Below, in pieces: positions 1-8,386 of a stretch of DNA of 64,000 bases. Positions within the stretch are counted from its first letter, which is position 1, and the number at the start of each line of letters is the position of its first letter. A program made the translations under genes and the position numbers. Source of the stretch: Bradyrhizobium sp. SSBR45G (lineage in GTDB: Bacteria > Pseudomonadota > Alphaproteobacteria > Rhizobiales > Xanthobacteraceae); contig NZ_BSCT01000001.1 in the NCBI RefSeq assembly GCF_030159255.1, positions 434,001-498,000 of the forward strand, in the 5' to 3' direction. Below the pieces are notes generated by a model that was given only the letters and a program-made list of their open reading frames with translations, had not been told where the DNA came from and ran no database searches.

Positions 1-572
1 AAGCCGTTGCCCGGCGCGACGAACAGCGACTGCGGATCGGAGAAGCCGCGCGCCAGCACGGTGCGCATCGTCAGCGCGACGTCGCGCTCGAGTTCGGTCT
101 CTGCGACACCAGCGGTCTGAAAATACTGCCAGTAGAAGTTCTCGATCCCGCCAGCCCGCAGCGTGTCGAGCGGCCGGGCCCGACCGCGGAACGGAGGCGG
201 GACGCTCAGGCCGGCGACGGCCGTGAACAGGTCGGGCCGGAACAGCGCGGCGTGCCACGCCACCGGCGCGCCCCAGTCGTGGCCGATGATGATGGCCTGC
301 CGCTCGCCGAGCGCGCCGACCAGCGCCACCATGTCGCCCACGATGTCGAAGATCGTATAGGCGGCGGCGTCGGCCGGCGCCTGCGAGCGGCCGAAACCGC
401 GCATGTCCGGTGCGGCGACGCGATAGCCGGCCCCGGCGAGAGCCGGAATCTGGTGCCGCCACGAATAGGACAGCTCGGGCCAGCCGTGGCACAGCAGCAC
501 GAGCGGCCCCGCGCCCTGCTCGCGCACGAACAGCTCAATTCCATTGGCCTTGACGATCCGCGTCGATGACAC
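1..572 (-). CDS. alpha/beta hydrolase, soluble epoxide hydrolase type (3' end outside window)
   Basis: Reading the minus strand from a GTG at 572 gives an uninterrupted frame to the window edge (about 190 residues; the C-terminus is missing). Visible motifs are HGWP at about residues 29-32 (oxyanion-hole motif) and GHDWG with the nucleophile Asp at about residue 99, followed by an ENFYWQYFQ segment typical of the lid of soluble epoxide hydrolases. Asp as nucleophile places it with epoxide hydrolases and haloalkane dehalogenases; the HGWP and lid sequence favour epoxide hydrolase. The catalytic His lies beyond the edge. A purine-rich AGGGCGG precedes the GTG by about five bases and decides the start. 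It is divergent from the carboxypeptidase gene at 737. The substrate cannot be told. Confidence 0.8.
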   Translation of the reverse strand, partial: MSSTRIVKANGIELFVREQGAGPLVLLCHGWPELSYSWRHQIPALAGAGYRVAAPDMRGFGRSQAPADAAAYTIFDIVGDMVALVGALGERQAIIIGHDWGAPVAWHAALFRPDLFTAVAGLSVPPPFRGRARPLDTLRAGGIENFYWQYFQTAGVAETELERDVALTMRTVLARGFSDPQSLFVAPGNG

Positions 573-736
573 CGTATCCGCCCTCGATTGCCTGATTTTT
601 ACGTGGCTGTCGCAATGGTATCGCACCGCCTGCGAGGCTGCGCAAATCCCGGGACAGTTGCCGGATCCGCAGGACTGCCGAGTTGTTTGCGCATCGCGCA
701 GCTGCTAGTTTGCAAGCGCGCTCCAGAGCTTAGCCG

Positions 737-1996
737 ATGGATTTCATGACCTTCCCGTTCCCTCGCTCCGGTTTGATGTCCGGACGGGCGACGCGTGCGC
801 TCGTCGTCCTGGCGGCCGTGATCGCCGTCGGGTGGAGCGGCATGCTCTACGCCGCCAATCAGAGCGTCCAGGGCGCGAAAAAGGACGACGGCGGCTTCGA
901 CGGTGATGCGCCGACCGCGATCCTGGTCGAAGCCAGCAGCGGCAGCGTGCTGTTCGAGAAGAATGCGGACGAGCTGCGCGCGCCGTCGAGCATGATGAAG
1001 CTGATGACCGCCGAGGTCGTCTTCAACGCCGTCAAGGACGGCACGATCAAGCTCACCGACGAGTACCGGATCAGCGAGAACGCCTGGCGGCGGGGCGGGG
1101 CGCCGTCCGGCGGCTCGACCATGTTCGCCGCGCTGAACAGCAAGGTCTCGGTCAGCGACCTGCTGCGCGGCGCCCTCATCCAGAGCGGCAACGATGCCTG
1201 CATCGCGCTCGCCGAGGGCATGGCGGGCAACGAGAAGATCTTCGCGGCCGACTACATGACCAAGCGCGCCCGCGAGCTCGGCCTGACCAAGTCGACTTTC
1301 GCCAATTCCAACGGGCTGCCGGACCCCGGCAACAAGATGACGGTGCGCGAGTTGGCGATGCTCGCCCGGCACATCATCCTGGATTTCCCGGAGTTCTATA
1401 AGATCCTCGGCGAGAAGGAATTCACCTGGAACAAGATCCGGCAGCAGAACCGCAATCCGCTGCTGAATGCGATGGAAGGGGCCGACGGGCTCAAGACCGG
1501 CTTCACCAAGGAAGGCGGCTACGGCATGGTCGGCTCGGCCGTGCAGAACGGCACGCGGCTGATCGTCGTGGTCAACGGTCTGGAGGATCCCGAGGACCGC
1601 GCCACCGAAGCCAAGAAGATGCTCGAATGGGGCTTCCGCAATTTCGAGACCCGCACCTTGTTCGCCGCCGACCAGACGCTCGGCTATGCCAAGGTGTTCG
1701 GCGGCGAGAGCCGCTCGGTCAAGCTGTCCAGTCCGGTGCCGGTCAAGGTGATGGTGCAGAAGAACGGCGGCGAGAAGCTGATCGCGCGTGTCGTCTACAG
1801 TGGACCCGTGAAGGCGCCGATCGAGCCGGGTCAGAAGGTCGGGGTTGTCAGGGTCTGGCGCGGCCCCAATATCGCCATGGAGGCCCCCGTCTATGCCGCA
1901 GAGGCAGTGGGCAGGGGGTCGACGATGCGGCGCGCGATCGATGGGGCCAGCGAGCTCGTGATCGGAATGTTCCGCGCCGGGGCCGAGAAGCTCTAG
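737..1996 (+). CDS. D-alanyl-D-alanine carboxypeptidase (low-molecular-mass penicillin-binding protein, PBP5/6 type)
   Basis: A 419-residue serine D,D-carboxypeptidase that trims the terminal D-Ala of peptidoglycan stem peptides in the periplasm. An N-terminal hydrophobic segment (about residues 20-40) acts as signal peptide or anchor. The three active-site motifs of the family are present in order: SMMK (Ser85-Lys88), SGN (150-152) and KTG (253-255). The C-terminal part (about 290-380) matches the PBP5-type beta domain, and the end could form the amphipathic membrane anchor of the family. The length is normal for DacA/DacC proteins. The thymidylate kinase gene starts four bases after its stop, so the two are probably co-transcribed. 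Confidence 0.93.
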   Translation: MDFMTFPFPRSGLMSGRATRALVVLAAVIAVGWSGMLYAANQSVQGAKKDDGGFDGDAPTAILVEASSGSVLFEKNADELRAPSSMMKLMTAEVVFNAVKDGTIKLTDEYRISENAWRRGGAPSGGSTMFAALNSKVSVSDLLRGALIQSGNDACIALAEGMAGNEKIFAADYMTKRARELGLTKSTFANSNGLPDPGNKMTVRELAMLARHIILDFPEFYKILGEKEFTWNKIRQQNRNPLLNAMEGADGLKTGFTKEGGYGMVGSAVQNGTRLIVVVNGLEDPEDRATEAKKMLEWGFRNFETRTLFAADQTLGYAKVFGGESRSVKLSSPVPVKVMVQKNGGEKLIARVVYSGPVKAPIEPGQKVGVVRVWRGPNIAMEAPVYAAEAVGRGSTMRRAIDGASELVIGMFRAGAEKL

Positions 1997-2000
1997 AGAC

Positions 2001-2684
2001 ATGGCGGATTTAGCTTTGAAACGTGGTCCTGGCCGCGGCCGATTCGTCACTTTCGAGGGCGGCGAGGGCGCGGGAAAATCCACGCAGATCAAGATCTTGG
2101 CGGACCGTCTTGAGAAAGACGGCGTGCGCATCGTGCTGACCCGCGAGCCCGGCGGATCGCCGGGGGCGGAAATCATGCGCCACCTCGTGCTGTCAGGGAT
2201 GGGCAAGCTGCTCGGGCCTGAAGCCGAGACGCTGCTGTTCGCGGCCGCCCGCGACGACCATGTGCGCAACGTGATTCTCCCGGCCCTGAACCAGGGCAGC
2301 TGGGTGCTGTGCGACCGCTTCTTCGATTCGACGCGGGCCTACCAGGGCAGCCAGGGCAAGGTCGCGCCCGACGTGCTCAATGCGATGCAGCGGGTGACGA
2401 TCGGCGATCTCAAGCCGGACCTCACCGTGATCCTGGACGTGCCTGCGGAGGTCGGGATGAAACGGGCCGCGGATCGGCGCGGCAACGGCGCACCGGATCG
2501 CTTCGAGGGCGAGGACGTCAAGTTCCACCAGGGCCTGCGCGAGGCGTTCCGCAAGATCGCGGCCGACGATCCCAAGCGCTGCGTCCTGATTGATGCGACG
2601 GCGAGCGCCGACAACGTTTCGCACATCATCTGGGATGCCGTGCGCGAGCGGCTGCTCGCGGTAGCCGTGGCTGCCGCCTCATGA
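2001..2684 (+). CDS. tmk: thymidylate kinase
   Basis: A 227-residue dTMP kinase (dTMP + ATP to dTDP + ADP), essential for dTTP synthesis in the cytosol. It shows the P-loop EGGEGAGKST at about residues 19-28, the TREPGGSPGAE motif that binds dTMP, and DRFFDSTRAYQG. A basic lid region RAADRRGNGAPDRFE follows. The length is slightly above that of E. coli Tmk because of a short N-terminal extension (MADLALKRGPGRG). Its end overlaps the holB start by four bases (ATGA), the usual tmk-holB coupling. Confidence 0.96.
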   Translation: MADLALKRGPGRGRFVTFEGGEGAGKSTQIKILADRLEKDGVRIVLTREPGGSPGAEIMRHLVLSGMGKLLGPEAETLLFAAARDDHVRNVILPALNQGSWVLCDRFFDSTRAYQGSQGKVAPDVLNAMQRVTIGDLKPDLTVILDVPAEVGMKRAADRRGNGAPDRFEGEDVKFHQGLREAFRKIAADDPKRCVLIDATASADNVSHIIWDAVRERLLAVAVAAAS

Positions 2685-3721
2685 GCGCGCGCAAGGTCGA
2701 GCCTGAGATCAGCGTCCGCCATCCGCGCGAGACGACCGCCCTGTTCGGACACCGCGAGGCCGAAGCGGCGCTGCTGTCCGCCTATCGCAGCGGACGGATG
2801 GCGCATGCCTGGCTGATCGGCGGCCCGCAGGGGATCGGCAAGGCCACGCTGGCCTACCGCATGGCCCGCTTCGTGCTGGCGCACCGCGATCCCGCCTCCG
2901 CCGAGGTGGGCGCGGCTGATTCGCTGCATGTCGCTCCGGACGACCACGTCGCGCGTCTGATCGCCTCCGAGGCCCATGGCGGACTGCTCACCCTGGAGCG
3001 GTCAGCCAACGACAAGGGCTTGCTGCGCACCGTCATCACCGTCGACGAGACCCGCGAGACGATCTCGTTCTTCGGCTCGACCGCGGCGGTCGAGGGCTGG
3101 CGCGTCTGCATCGTCGACACCGTCGATGAGCTCAATACCAACGCTGCCAATGCGCTGCTCAAGATCCTCGAGGAGCCGCCGCAGCAGTCGCTGTTCCTGC
3201 TCGTGAGCCACGCGCCGGCGCGGGTGCTCGCCACCATCAAGTCGCGCTGCCGCAGGTTGTCGCTGCGGGCGCTGTCGACCGACGACGTGATGCGTGCCGC
3301 GGCCGAGGCCACCGGCAGCGATGCGGCCGATCCGGCGCTGCGCGAGGCGGCGAGCGCGTCCGAGGGCAGCGTCGCGCGGACCCTGATGCTGCTCGGCGGC
3401 GACGGGCTGCAGCTGCAGACCCGGACGGCGGCGCTGCTCGCGAGCCTGCCGCGCATCGATCCAAGCGAGCTCCATGCCCTGGGCGACGCGCTCGGAACCA
3501 GCGACCGCGTGGCGCTGGCGAGCTTCCTCGACAGCATCGAGCGCTGGGTGGCGGCGCGGCTGCGCGCCGGTGACGCCAACGCGGAACTGCCGCGCCTTGC
3601 ACGGCTGGCGGAGGTATGGGAAAAGATCGTCCGCGCCGCGCGCGACACCGAATCCTATAATCTGGAACGAAAACCGCTGGTTTTCTCGGTGTTCGGGATG
3701 CTCGCCGAAGCCACGCGCTGA
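2681..3721 (+). CDS. holB: DNA polymerase III delta' subunit
   Basis: A 346-residue clamp-loader subunit of the AAA+ family. The N-terminal part has the modified P-loop [10 protein letters not shown] (about 47-56), followed by a sensor region with [14 protein letters not shown], the hallmark of delta'/gamma subunits, and the SRCRRLSLR segment around the SRC motif. The C-terminal collar domain is less conserved. Together with tmk upstream (four-base overlap) and metG downstream this is the common alphaproteobacterial tmk-holB-metG-tatD order. The protein works in the DnaX clamp-loader complex that loads the beta sliding clamp. Confidence 0.94.
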   Translation: MSARKVEPEISVRHPRETTALFGHREAEAALLSAYRSGRMAHAWLIGGPQGIGKATLAYRMARFVLAHRDPASAEVGAADSLHVAPDDHVARLIASEAHGGLLTLERSANDKGLLRTVITVDETRETISFFGSTAAVEGWRVCIVDTVDELNTNAANALLKILEEPPQQSLFLLVSHAPARVLATIKSRCRRLSLRALSTDDVMRAAAEATGSDAADPALREAASASEGSVARTLMLLGGDGLQLQTRTAALLASLPRIDPSELHALGDALGTSDRVALASFLDSIERWVAARLRAGDANAELPRLARLAEVWEKIVRAARDTESYNLERKPLVFSVFGMLAEATR

Positions 3722-3791
3722 CCGCGCCGACCATCATCCCGAGATCGCCAGGACTAATCCGTCGACCGACGTCGTCAAAGAGGAATTTGCC

Positions 3792-5906
3792 GTGGCCAAG
3801 GCCAGCAAGACTACCGTGAAGAAGGGCAAGCCCGCGAGCAAGGGCGCCGCGAAGAAGGCTGCTGCCAAGAAGACTGCGAAGTCGCCGGCAAAGAAGGCCA
3901 AGGCCAGCGCCAAGAAGGCGGCGACGGCGAAGGACAAGGACGCCAAGGACAAGGCGAGCAAGGCCAAGGCTGCGAAAGCTGCGCCTGCGAAGGCCAAGAG
4001 CAAGGCACCGAAAGCGGCCAAGAGCGCTCCGAAGAAGGCCGTAAAGGCGCCGGCCAAGAAGGCCGCGGCCAAGCCGGCGGCACCGCCGGCCAAAACGGTG
4101 ACCACCAAACCCGTTGCGGCGAAGAAGGCCGCCGCGCCGAAACCGCCGGCCGCGCCGAAGAAGGCTGCGCCGGCCGTGGTCGAAGCGCCGAAGCCGCCGC
4201 GTCCCGCGAAGCCGAAGGCGCCGCGGAAGCCGAAAGTCGAGGCCGTCGCGATTCCCGAGATCGAGATCGCCGAGGCCGAAATCGTCGAGATCGAGGTGAC
4301 CGAAGTCGAGGTGACGGAGATCGTGGAATCACCGGCGCCCGACGCGGCTGCGCCCGCCGACGCCAACACCTTCTACGTCACGACCGCGATCGCCTATCCC
4401 AACGGCAATCCGCATATCGGCCACGCCTATGAGGCGATCGCGACCGATGCGATCGCGCGCTTTGCGCGGCTCGACGGCAAGGACGTGTACTTCCTGACCG
4501 GCACCGACGAGCACGGGCTGAAGATGGTGCAGACCGCGCAGAACGAGGGTCTGACGCCGGGCGAGCTCGCCACCCGCAACGCCGGCCGCTTCCGCGACAT
4601 GGACGAGCGGCTCAACGTCTCGTTCGACCGCTTCATCCGCACCACCGAACCGGCACACCACAAATCGGTGCAGGCGATCTGGAACCGCATGCGCGAAAAT
4701 GGCGACATCTATGCCGACAGCTATGCCGGCTGGTACTCGGTGCGCGACGAGGCCTATTACGCCGAGGACGAGACGGTCGTCGACGAGCACAACGTCCGCC
4801 GCGGACCGCAGGGCACGCCGGTCGAATGGGTCGAGGAGAAGAGCTATTTCTTCCGCCTGTCGGCCTACCAGGACAGGCTGCTCGCGCTCTATGAGAGCCA
4901 GCCCGACTTCATCGGCCCGGACGCGCGGCGCAACGAGATCATGAGCTTCGTCAAGGGCGGGCTGAAGGATCTCTCGATCTCGCGCACCACCTTCGACTGG
5001 GGCGTCCGCGTGCCCCACGACGAGGAGCACGTAATGTATGTGTGGGTCGACGCGCTGACCAACTACATCACCGGCGTCGGCTTCCCCGACGAGGACGATG
5101 CCAATTGGAAGTACTGGCCGGCCGACGTGCACGTCATCGGCAAGGACATCATCCGCTTCCACGCGGTGTACTGGCCGGCGTTCCTGATGTCGGCCGGCGT
5201 GCCCGTGCCGAAGCGGGTCTATGCCCACGGCTTCCTGTTCAACAGGGGCGAGAAGATGTCGAAATCGGTCGGCAACGTCGTCGATCCGTTCAACCTCGCC
5301 GATCAGTATGGCGTCGACCAGCTGCGCTACTTCTTCCTGCGCGAGGTGCCGTTCGGCCAGGACGGCAACTACAATCACGAGGCGATCGTCGCGCGCATCA
5401 ATGCCGATCTCGCCAACGATCTCGGCAATCTCGCGCAGCGCTCGCTGTCGATGATCGCAAAGCAGCTCGGCGGCCAGCTGCCGGAGCCCGGCGAGTTCTC
5501 GGCCAACGACAGAGCGATCCTGGCGGAGGCCGACGCGATGATCGGCGCCGCGCGCAAAGCCATGGCGACGCAGCAGATCCACCAATGGCTGAACGCCGTG
5601 TGGTCGGTCGTGGCCGAAGCCAACCGCTATTTCGCGGGCGAAGCGCCGTGGGCGCTGGCCAAGACCGATCCGAAGCGCCAGCACACGGTGCTTTACGTCA
5701 CCGCCGAGGTGATCCGGCAGGTCGCGATCCTGACCCAGCCGGTGATGCCGACCGCGTCCGCGAAGCTGCTCGACAGCCTGGGCGTCCCCGAGGACGAGCG
5801 CAGCTTCGCGCGGCTTGGCGGCGATGTCCGGATTGCGGCCGGCACGCAGCTGCCGGCGCCGCAGGCGGTGTTCCCGCGCTATATCGAGCCGACGGCGGCG
5901 GAGTGA
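3792..5906 (+). CDS. metG: methionyl-tRNA synthetase with a long histone-H1-like N-terminal extension
   Basis: I start this gene at the GTG at 3792 because AAGAGGA lies about eight bases upstream. The open frame continues further up but only as an out-of-frame reading of holB. The 704-residue product has a catalytic core from about residue 191: the HIGH signature in [10 protein letters not shown], the KMSKS-type loop MSKSVGN, and an anticodon-binding domain. The connective-peptide region ([15 protein letters not shown]) has no Cys knuckle, so it is the zinc-free MetRS form. Residues 1 to about 155 are almost only Lys, Ala and Pro (AKKA/KAPK repeats), followed by a short acidic stretch rich in EIEV repeats. 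No stop or frameshift separates the extension from the enzyme. The stop codon overlaps the tatD start. Confidence 0.93.
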   Translation: MAKASKTTVKKGKPASKGAAKKAAAKKTAKSPAKKAKASAKKAATAKDKDAKDKASKAKAAKAAPAKAKSKAPKAAKSAPKKAVKAPAKKAAAKPAAPPAKTVTTKPVAAKKAAAPKPPAAPKKAAPAVVEAPKPPRPAKPKAPRKPKVEAVAIPEIEIAEAEIVEIEVTEVEVTEIVESPAPDAAAPADANTFYVTTAIAYPNGNPHIGHAYEAIATDAIARFARLDGKDVYFLTGTDEHGLKMVQTAQNEGLTPGELATRNAGRFRDMDERLNVSFDRFIRTTEPAHHKSVQAIWNRMRENGDIYADSYAGWYSVRDEAYYAEDETVVDEHNVRRGPQGTPVEWVEEKSYFFRLSAYQDRLLALYESQPDFIGPDARRNEIMSFVKGGLKDLSISRTTFDWGVRVPHDEEHVMYVWVDALTNYITGVGFPDEDDANWKYWPADVHVIGKDIIRFHAVYWPAFLMSAGVPVPKRVYAHGFLFNRGEKMSKSVGNVVDPFNLADQYGVDQLRYFFLREVPFGQDGNYNHEAIVARINADLANDLGNLAQRSLSMIAKQLGGQLPEPGEFSANDRAILAEADAMIGAARKAMATQQIHQWLNAVWSVVAEANRYFAGEAPWALAKTDPKRQHTVLYVTAEVIRQVAILTQPVMPTASAKLLDSLGVPEDERSFARLGGDVRIAAGTQLPAPQAVFPRYIEPTAAE

Positions 5907-6697
5907 TGCTGGTCGACAGCCACTGCCATCTGGACTTCCCGGATTTCGCTGAGGATCTGGATGGCATCGTCGCGCGTGCCGCGGCGGCCGGCGTCGGCCG
6001 CCTGGTGACGATCTCAACGCGGGTGCGCAGGCTGCCCGAACTGCTCGCCATCGCCGAGCGGTTCGAGAACGTGTTCTGCTCGGTCGGCACCCATCCGCAC
6101 AATGCGGACGAGGAGGATGGCATCGCGGCCGAGGAGCTGATCGCATTGGCGAGCCATCCCAAGGTGGTCGCGCTCGGCGAGGCCGGGCTCGACAATTTCT
6201 ACGACCATGGCTCCAAGGACGCCCAGGAGCGCGGTTTTCGCGCGCACATTGCGGCCGCGCGTGAAACCGGCCTGCCGCTCGTGATCCACACCCGCGAAGC
6301 GGACGAGCAGTGCAGCCGCATCCTCGAAGAGGAGATGGCGCGCGGAGCTTTCAAGGCCGTGCTGCATTGCTACACCGGCGGACGCGAGCTGGCGATGAAG
6401 GCGATCGACCTCGGACTGCACATCTCGTTCACGGGCATCGTGACCTTCAAGAAATCGGATGCCTTGCGCGCGCTCGCCGCCGAGGTGCCGGCCGACCGCA
6501 TCATGGTCGAGACCGACGCGCCGTATCTCGCGCCCGGCAAGTTCCGCGGCAAGCGCAACGAGCCGGCCTATGTGGTCGAAACCGCGAAGGTGCTGGCGGA
6601 AACCCGCGGCGTCTCGTTCGAGGCGTTCTCGCGCCAGACCACCGAGACCTTCTTCAAGCTGTTCTCCAAGGTGCCGCGGCCCGAGGTGCACGCATGA
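5906..6697 (+). CDS. TatD-family metal-dependent hydrolase (putative DNase)
   Basis: A 263-residue TIM-barrel metallohydrolase. It begins [14 protein letters not shown], where His6 and His8 are the first metal ligands. Further family motifs are GTHPHNADEE, GEAGLDNFYD (the Glu ligand), VIHTREAD, VLHCYTGG and the terminal ETDAPYLAPGKFRGKRNEP (the Asp ligand). TatD/YcfH proteins act as 3'-5' exonucleases or deoxyribonucleases. The ATG overlaps the metG stop (TGATG), indicating translational coupling, and the next gene overlaps its stop by four bases. The open frame extends far upstream inside metG, but that part is a shadow of metG. Confidence 0.93.
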   Translation: MLVDSHCHLDFPDFAEDLDGIVARAAAAGVGRLVTISTRVRRLPELLAIAERFENVFCSVGTHPHNADEEDGIAAEELIALASHPKVVALGEAGLDNFYDHGSKDAQERGFRAHIAAARETGLPLVIHTREADEQCSRILEEEMARGAFKAVLHCYTGGRELAMKAIDLGLHISFTGIVTFKKSDALRALAAEVPADRIMVETDAPYLAPGKFRGKRNEPAYVVETAKVLAETRGVSFEAFSRQTTETFFKLFSKVPRPEVHA

Positions 6698-7491
6698 CGA
6701 CGACGCTCACCATCCTCGGCTGCGGCTCCTCGGCCGGCGTGCCGCGCCCGGCGCTGGGGTGGGGCGCCTGTGACCCGAACAATCCGAAAAATCGCCGCCG
6801 CCGCTGCTCGCTGCTGGCAGAGCGCCGCGGCGCGCATGGCATCACGCGCGTCGTGATCGACACCTCGCCCGATCTGCGCGAGCAGCTGATCGATACCGAG
6901 GTCGATCACATCGATGCGGTGTTCCTCACCCACGAGCATGCCGACCAGACCCATGGCATCGACGATCTGCGCTCGGTGGTGATGCACCAGCGGCGGCGCA
7001 TTCCGGTCTACCTGAACCAGTCCACCGCCAAGGACATCATGCACCGGTTCTCGTACTGCTTCATCTCGCCGCCCGGCAGCGACTACCCGCCGATCCTGAC
7101 CCAGCACTCGATCGAAGCCGGCGAGACGCAGGCGGTGGAAGGCAAGGGCGGCGAGCTGAAGCTGACGGCGTTCCTGGTCCAGCACGGCAACATCCCCGCG
7201 CTCGGCTACCGCATCGGCGACGCCGCCTACACGCCGGACCTCAACGACATCCCGGAGGAGAGCTGGGGCGCGCTGGAAGACCTCGATCTCTGGATCATCG
7301 ACGGCCTGCGCCCCGCGTCGCATCCAAGCCATTTCTCGGTCAACGACGCGCTCGCCTGGATCGAGCGCTTCAAGCCGAAGCGCGCCGTCATCACCAACAT
7401 GACCGCCGACCTCGACTACGAAGTGCTGCGCCAGAGCCTGCCGGAGGGCGTAGTGCCGGCATATGATGGGATGCGGCTGGAGATCGGGTAA
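6694..7491 (+). CDS. MBL-fold metallohydrolase (PhnP-like)
   Basis: A 265-residue metallo-beta-lactamase-fold protein. It has the metal-binding HxHxDH-type motif in THEHADQTHGIDDLR and further candidate ligands in LVQHGNIPALGYR and WIIDGLRPASHPSHFS. It begins TTTLTILGCGSSAGVPRP, the start typical of PhnP-like phosphodiesterases. PhnP hydrolyses cyclic phosphoribosyl phosphate, but no phn genes are near, so that substrate is not assured. It is the last gene of the metG-tatD unit, overlapping tatD by four bases, a pairing common in alphaproteobacteria. Confidence 0.88.
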   Translation: MTTTLTILGCGSSAGVPRPALGWGACDPNNPKNRRRRCSLLAERRGAHGITRVVIDTSPDLREQLIDTEVDHIDAVFLTHEHADQTHGIDDLRSVVMHQRRRIPVYLNQSTAKDIMHRFSYCFISPPGSDYPPILTQHSIEAGETQAVEGKGGELKLTAFLVQHGNIPALGYRIGDAAYTPDLNDIPEESWGALEDLDLWIIDGLRPASHPSHFSVNDALAWIERFKPKRAVITNMTADLDYEVLRQSLPEGVVPAYDGMRLEIG

Positions 7492-7512
7492 AGCACCCCG
7501 GTTGATACGGCC

Positions 7513-7593
7513 GTCATTGCGAGGAGCCGAAGGCGACGAAGCAATCCAGAGTCGTCGCGGGACCCTGGATTGCTTCGCTTCGCTCGCAATGAC
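7513..7593. repeat. REP-like intergenic palindrome, copy 1
   Basis: An imperfect inverted repeat with outer arms GTCATTGCGAG and CTCGCAATGAC and inner arms GAAGCAATCCAG and CTGGATTGCTTC. A second copy with the same arms lies at 8288-8360. Both are intergenic, around the gene at 7654. Palindromes of this type are widespread in Bradyrhizobium chromosomes; copy number was not measured here. Confidence 0.85.
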
Positions 7594-7653
7594 GCTTTTG
7601 GTCGGCCTCGAGGTTTCCAGTTCTGCCAACACCAAGAACATGGAGAAACTGCC

Positions 7654-8283
7654 ATGTTGTCGCTGTTCTTCGAGGTCGAGGTCAAGCCGGGACGGCTCGA
7701 CCAGTATCTGCAACTCGCCGCCGCGCTGCGGCCCGAGCTCGACGCGCTCGGCGGCTGCCTGTTCCTCGATCGCTTCCGCAGCCTGTCGCGCGACAACCTG
7801 ATCCTGTCCTATCAGATCTGGCAGGACGAGGGCGCCATGGCCGCGTGGCGCGTCCATGCCCACCACCACGACATCCAGACCCTCGGCCGCGACAAGGTGT
7901 TTTCCGACTATCGTCTTCGCGTCGCCGAGCTGATCCACGAGGTGAAGCCGGGGCAGGCCGCCTGGCAGCCGGAGCGCCGCGGCACCTACAATGATCCGAA
8001 GCGGAGGGCGCCGACCTATGTGCTCGTCCTCGAAACGGCTGAGCCGCAGCTCAGCGCTGGGACGGACCTGCCGGTCGCGAGCTTCTCCAGCGTCTATCGC
8101 GAGGGCCGTTTCGCGCATCTGATCGAATTGCCGGATGAGGCGACCGGGCTTGCGCTGAGCACACGGCTGCTCGCCGAACCCGGCGCCGACAACATTCGCG
8201 TCGTCGAGATCGTCAGAGACTACGGCATGTACGACCGCAGCGAAGCGCCGCAGTACTATCCGGAGAAGAGCAGGGATTTGTAG
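7654..8283 (+). CDS. antibiotic-biosynthesis-monooxygenase (ABM) domain protein of unknown function
   Basis: The 209-residue product starts MLSLFFEVEVKPGRLDQYLQ, the first strand and helix of a ferredoxin-like ABM fold. A second, weaker ABM-like half follows (FSSVYREGRFAHLIELPDEATG), suggesting a tandem dimeric barrel. The start at 7654 is chosen because GGAG lies nine bases upstream; longer in-frame starts run into the REP palindrome. It sits alone between two REP elements. ABM-fold proteins include heme-degrading enzymes, monooxygenases and non-enzymatic proteins; nothing here identifies the substrate. Confidence 0.75.
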   Translation: MLSLFFEVEVKPGRLDQYLQLAAALRPELDALGGCLFLDRFRSLSRDNLILSYQIWQDEGAMAAWRVHAHHHDIQTLGRDKVFSDYRLRVAELIHEVKPGQAAWQPERRGTYNDPKRRAPTYVLVLETAEPQLSAGTDLPVASFSSVYREGRFAHLIELPDEATGLALSTRLLAEPGADNIRVVEIVRDYGMYDRSEAPQYYPEKSRDL

Positions 8284-8287
8284 CTTC

Positions 8288-8360
8288 GTCATTGCGAGCG
8301 CAGCGAAGCAATCCAGGGCTGAGCAAGGACTCTGGATTGCTTCGCTGCGCTCGCAATGAC
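8288..8360. repeat. REP-like intergenic palindrome, copy 2, between convergent genes
   Basis: Outer arms GTCATTGCGAGCGCAGCGAA and TTCGCTGCGCTCGCAATGAC pair perfectly, with inner ATCCAG/CTGGAT arms. It begins four bases after the stop at 8283 and ends 27 bases before the stop of the opposing gene (8387). It could therefore also act as a bidirectional transcription barrier. Confidence 0.85.
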
Positions 8361-8386
8361 GGCTTGGTTGATATTGTGCCTCTCAG

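Noticed and set aside
599..2269. 556-codon minus-strand open frame across the carboxypeptidase and tmk genes
   Set aside because: It is the antisense shadow of two well-identified plus-strand genes; its translation has no domain and repeats the pattern of high-GC antisense frames.
4329..6146. 605-codon minus-strand frame over metG
   Set aside because: Antisense shadow of the MetRS core; no motif, no ribosome-binding site.
5042..6697. 551-codon frame that fuses metG-internal sequence to TatD
   Set aside because: The first 288 codons read metG out of frame; the real TatD gene starts at the ATG at 5906 overlapping the metG stop.
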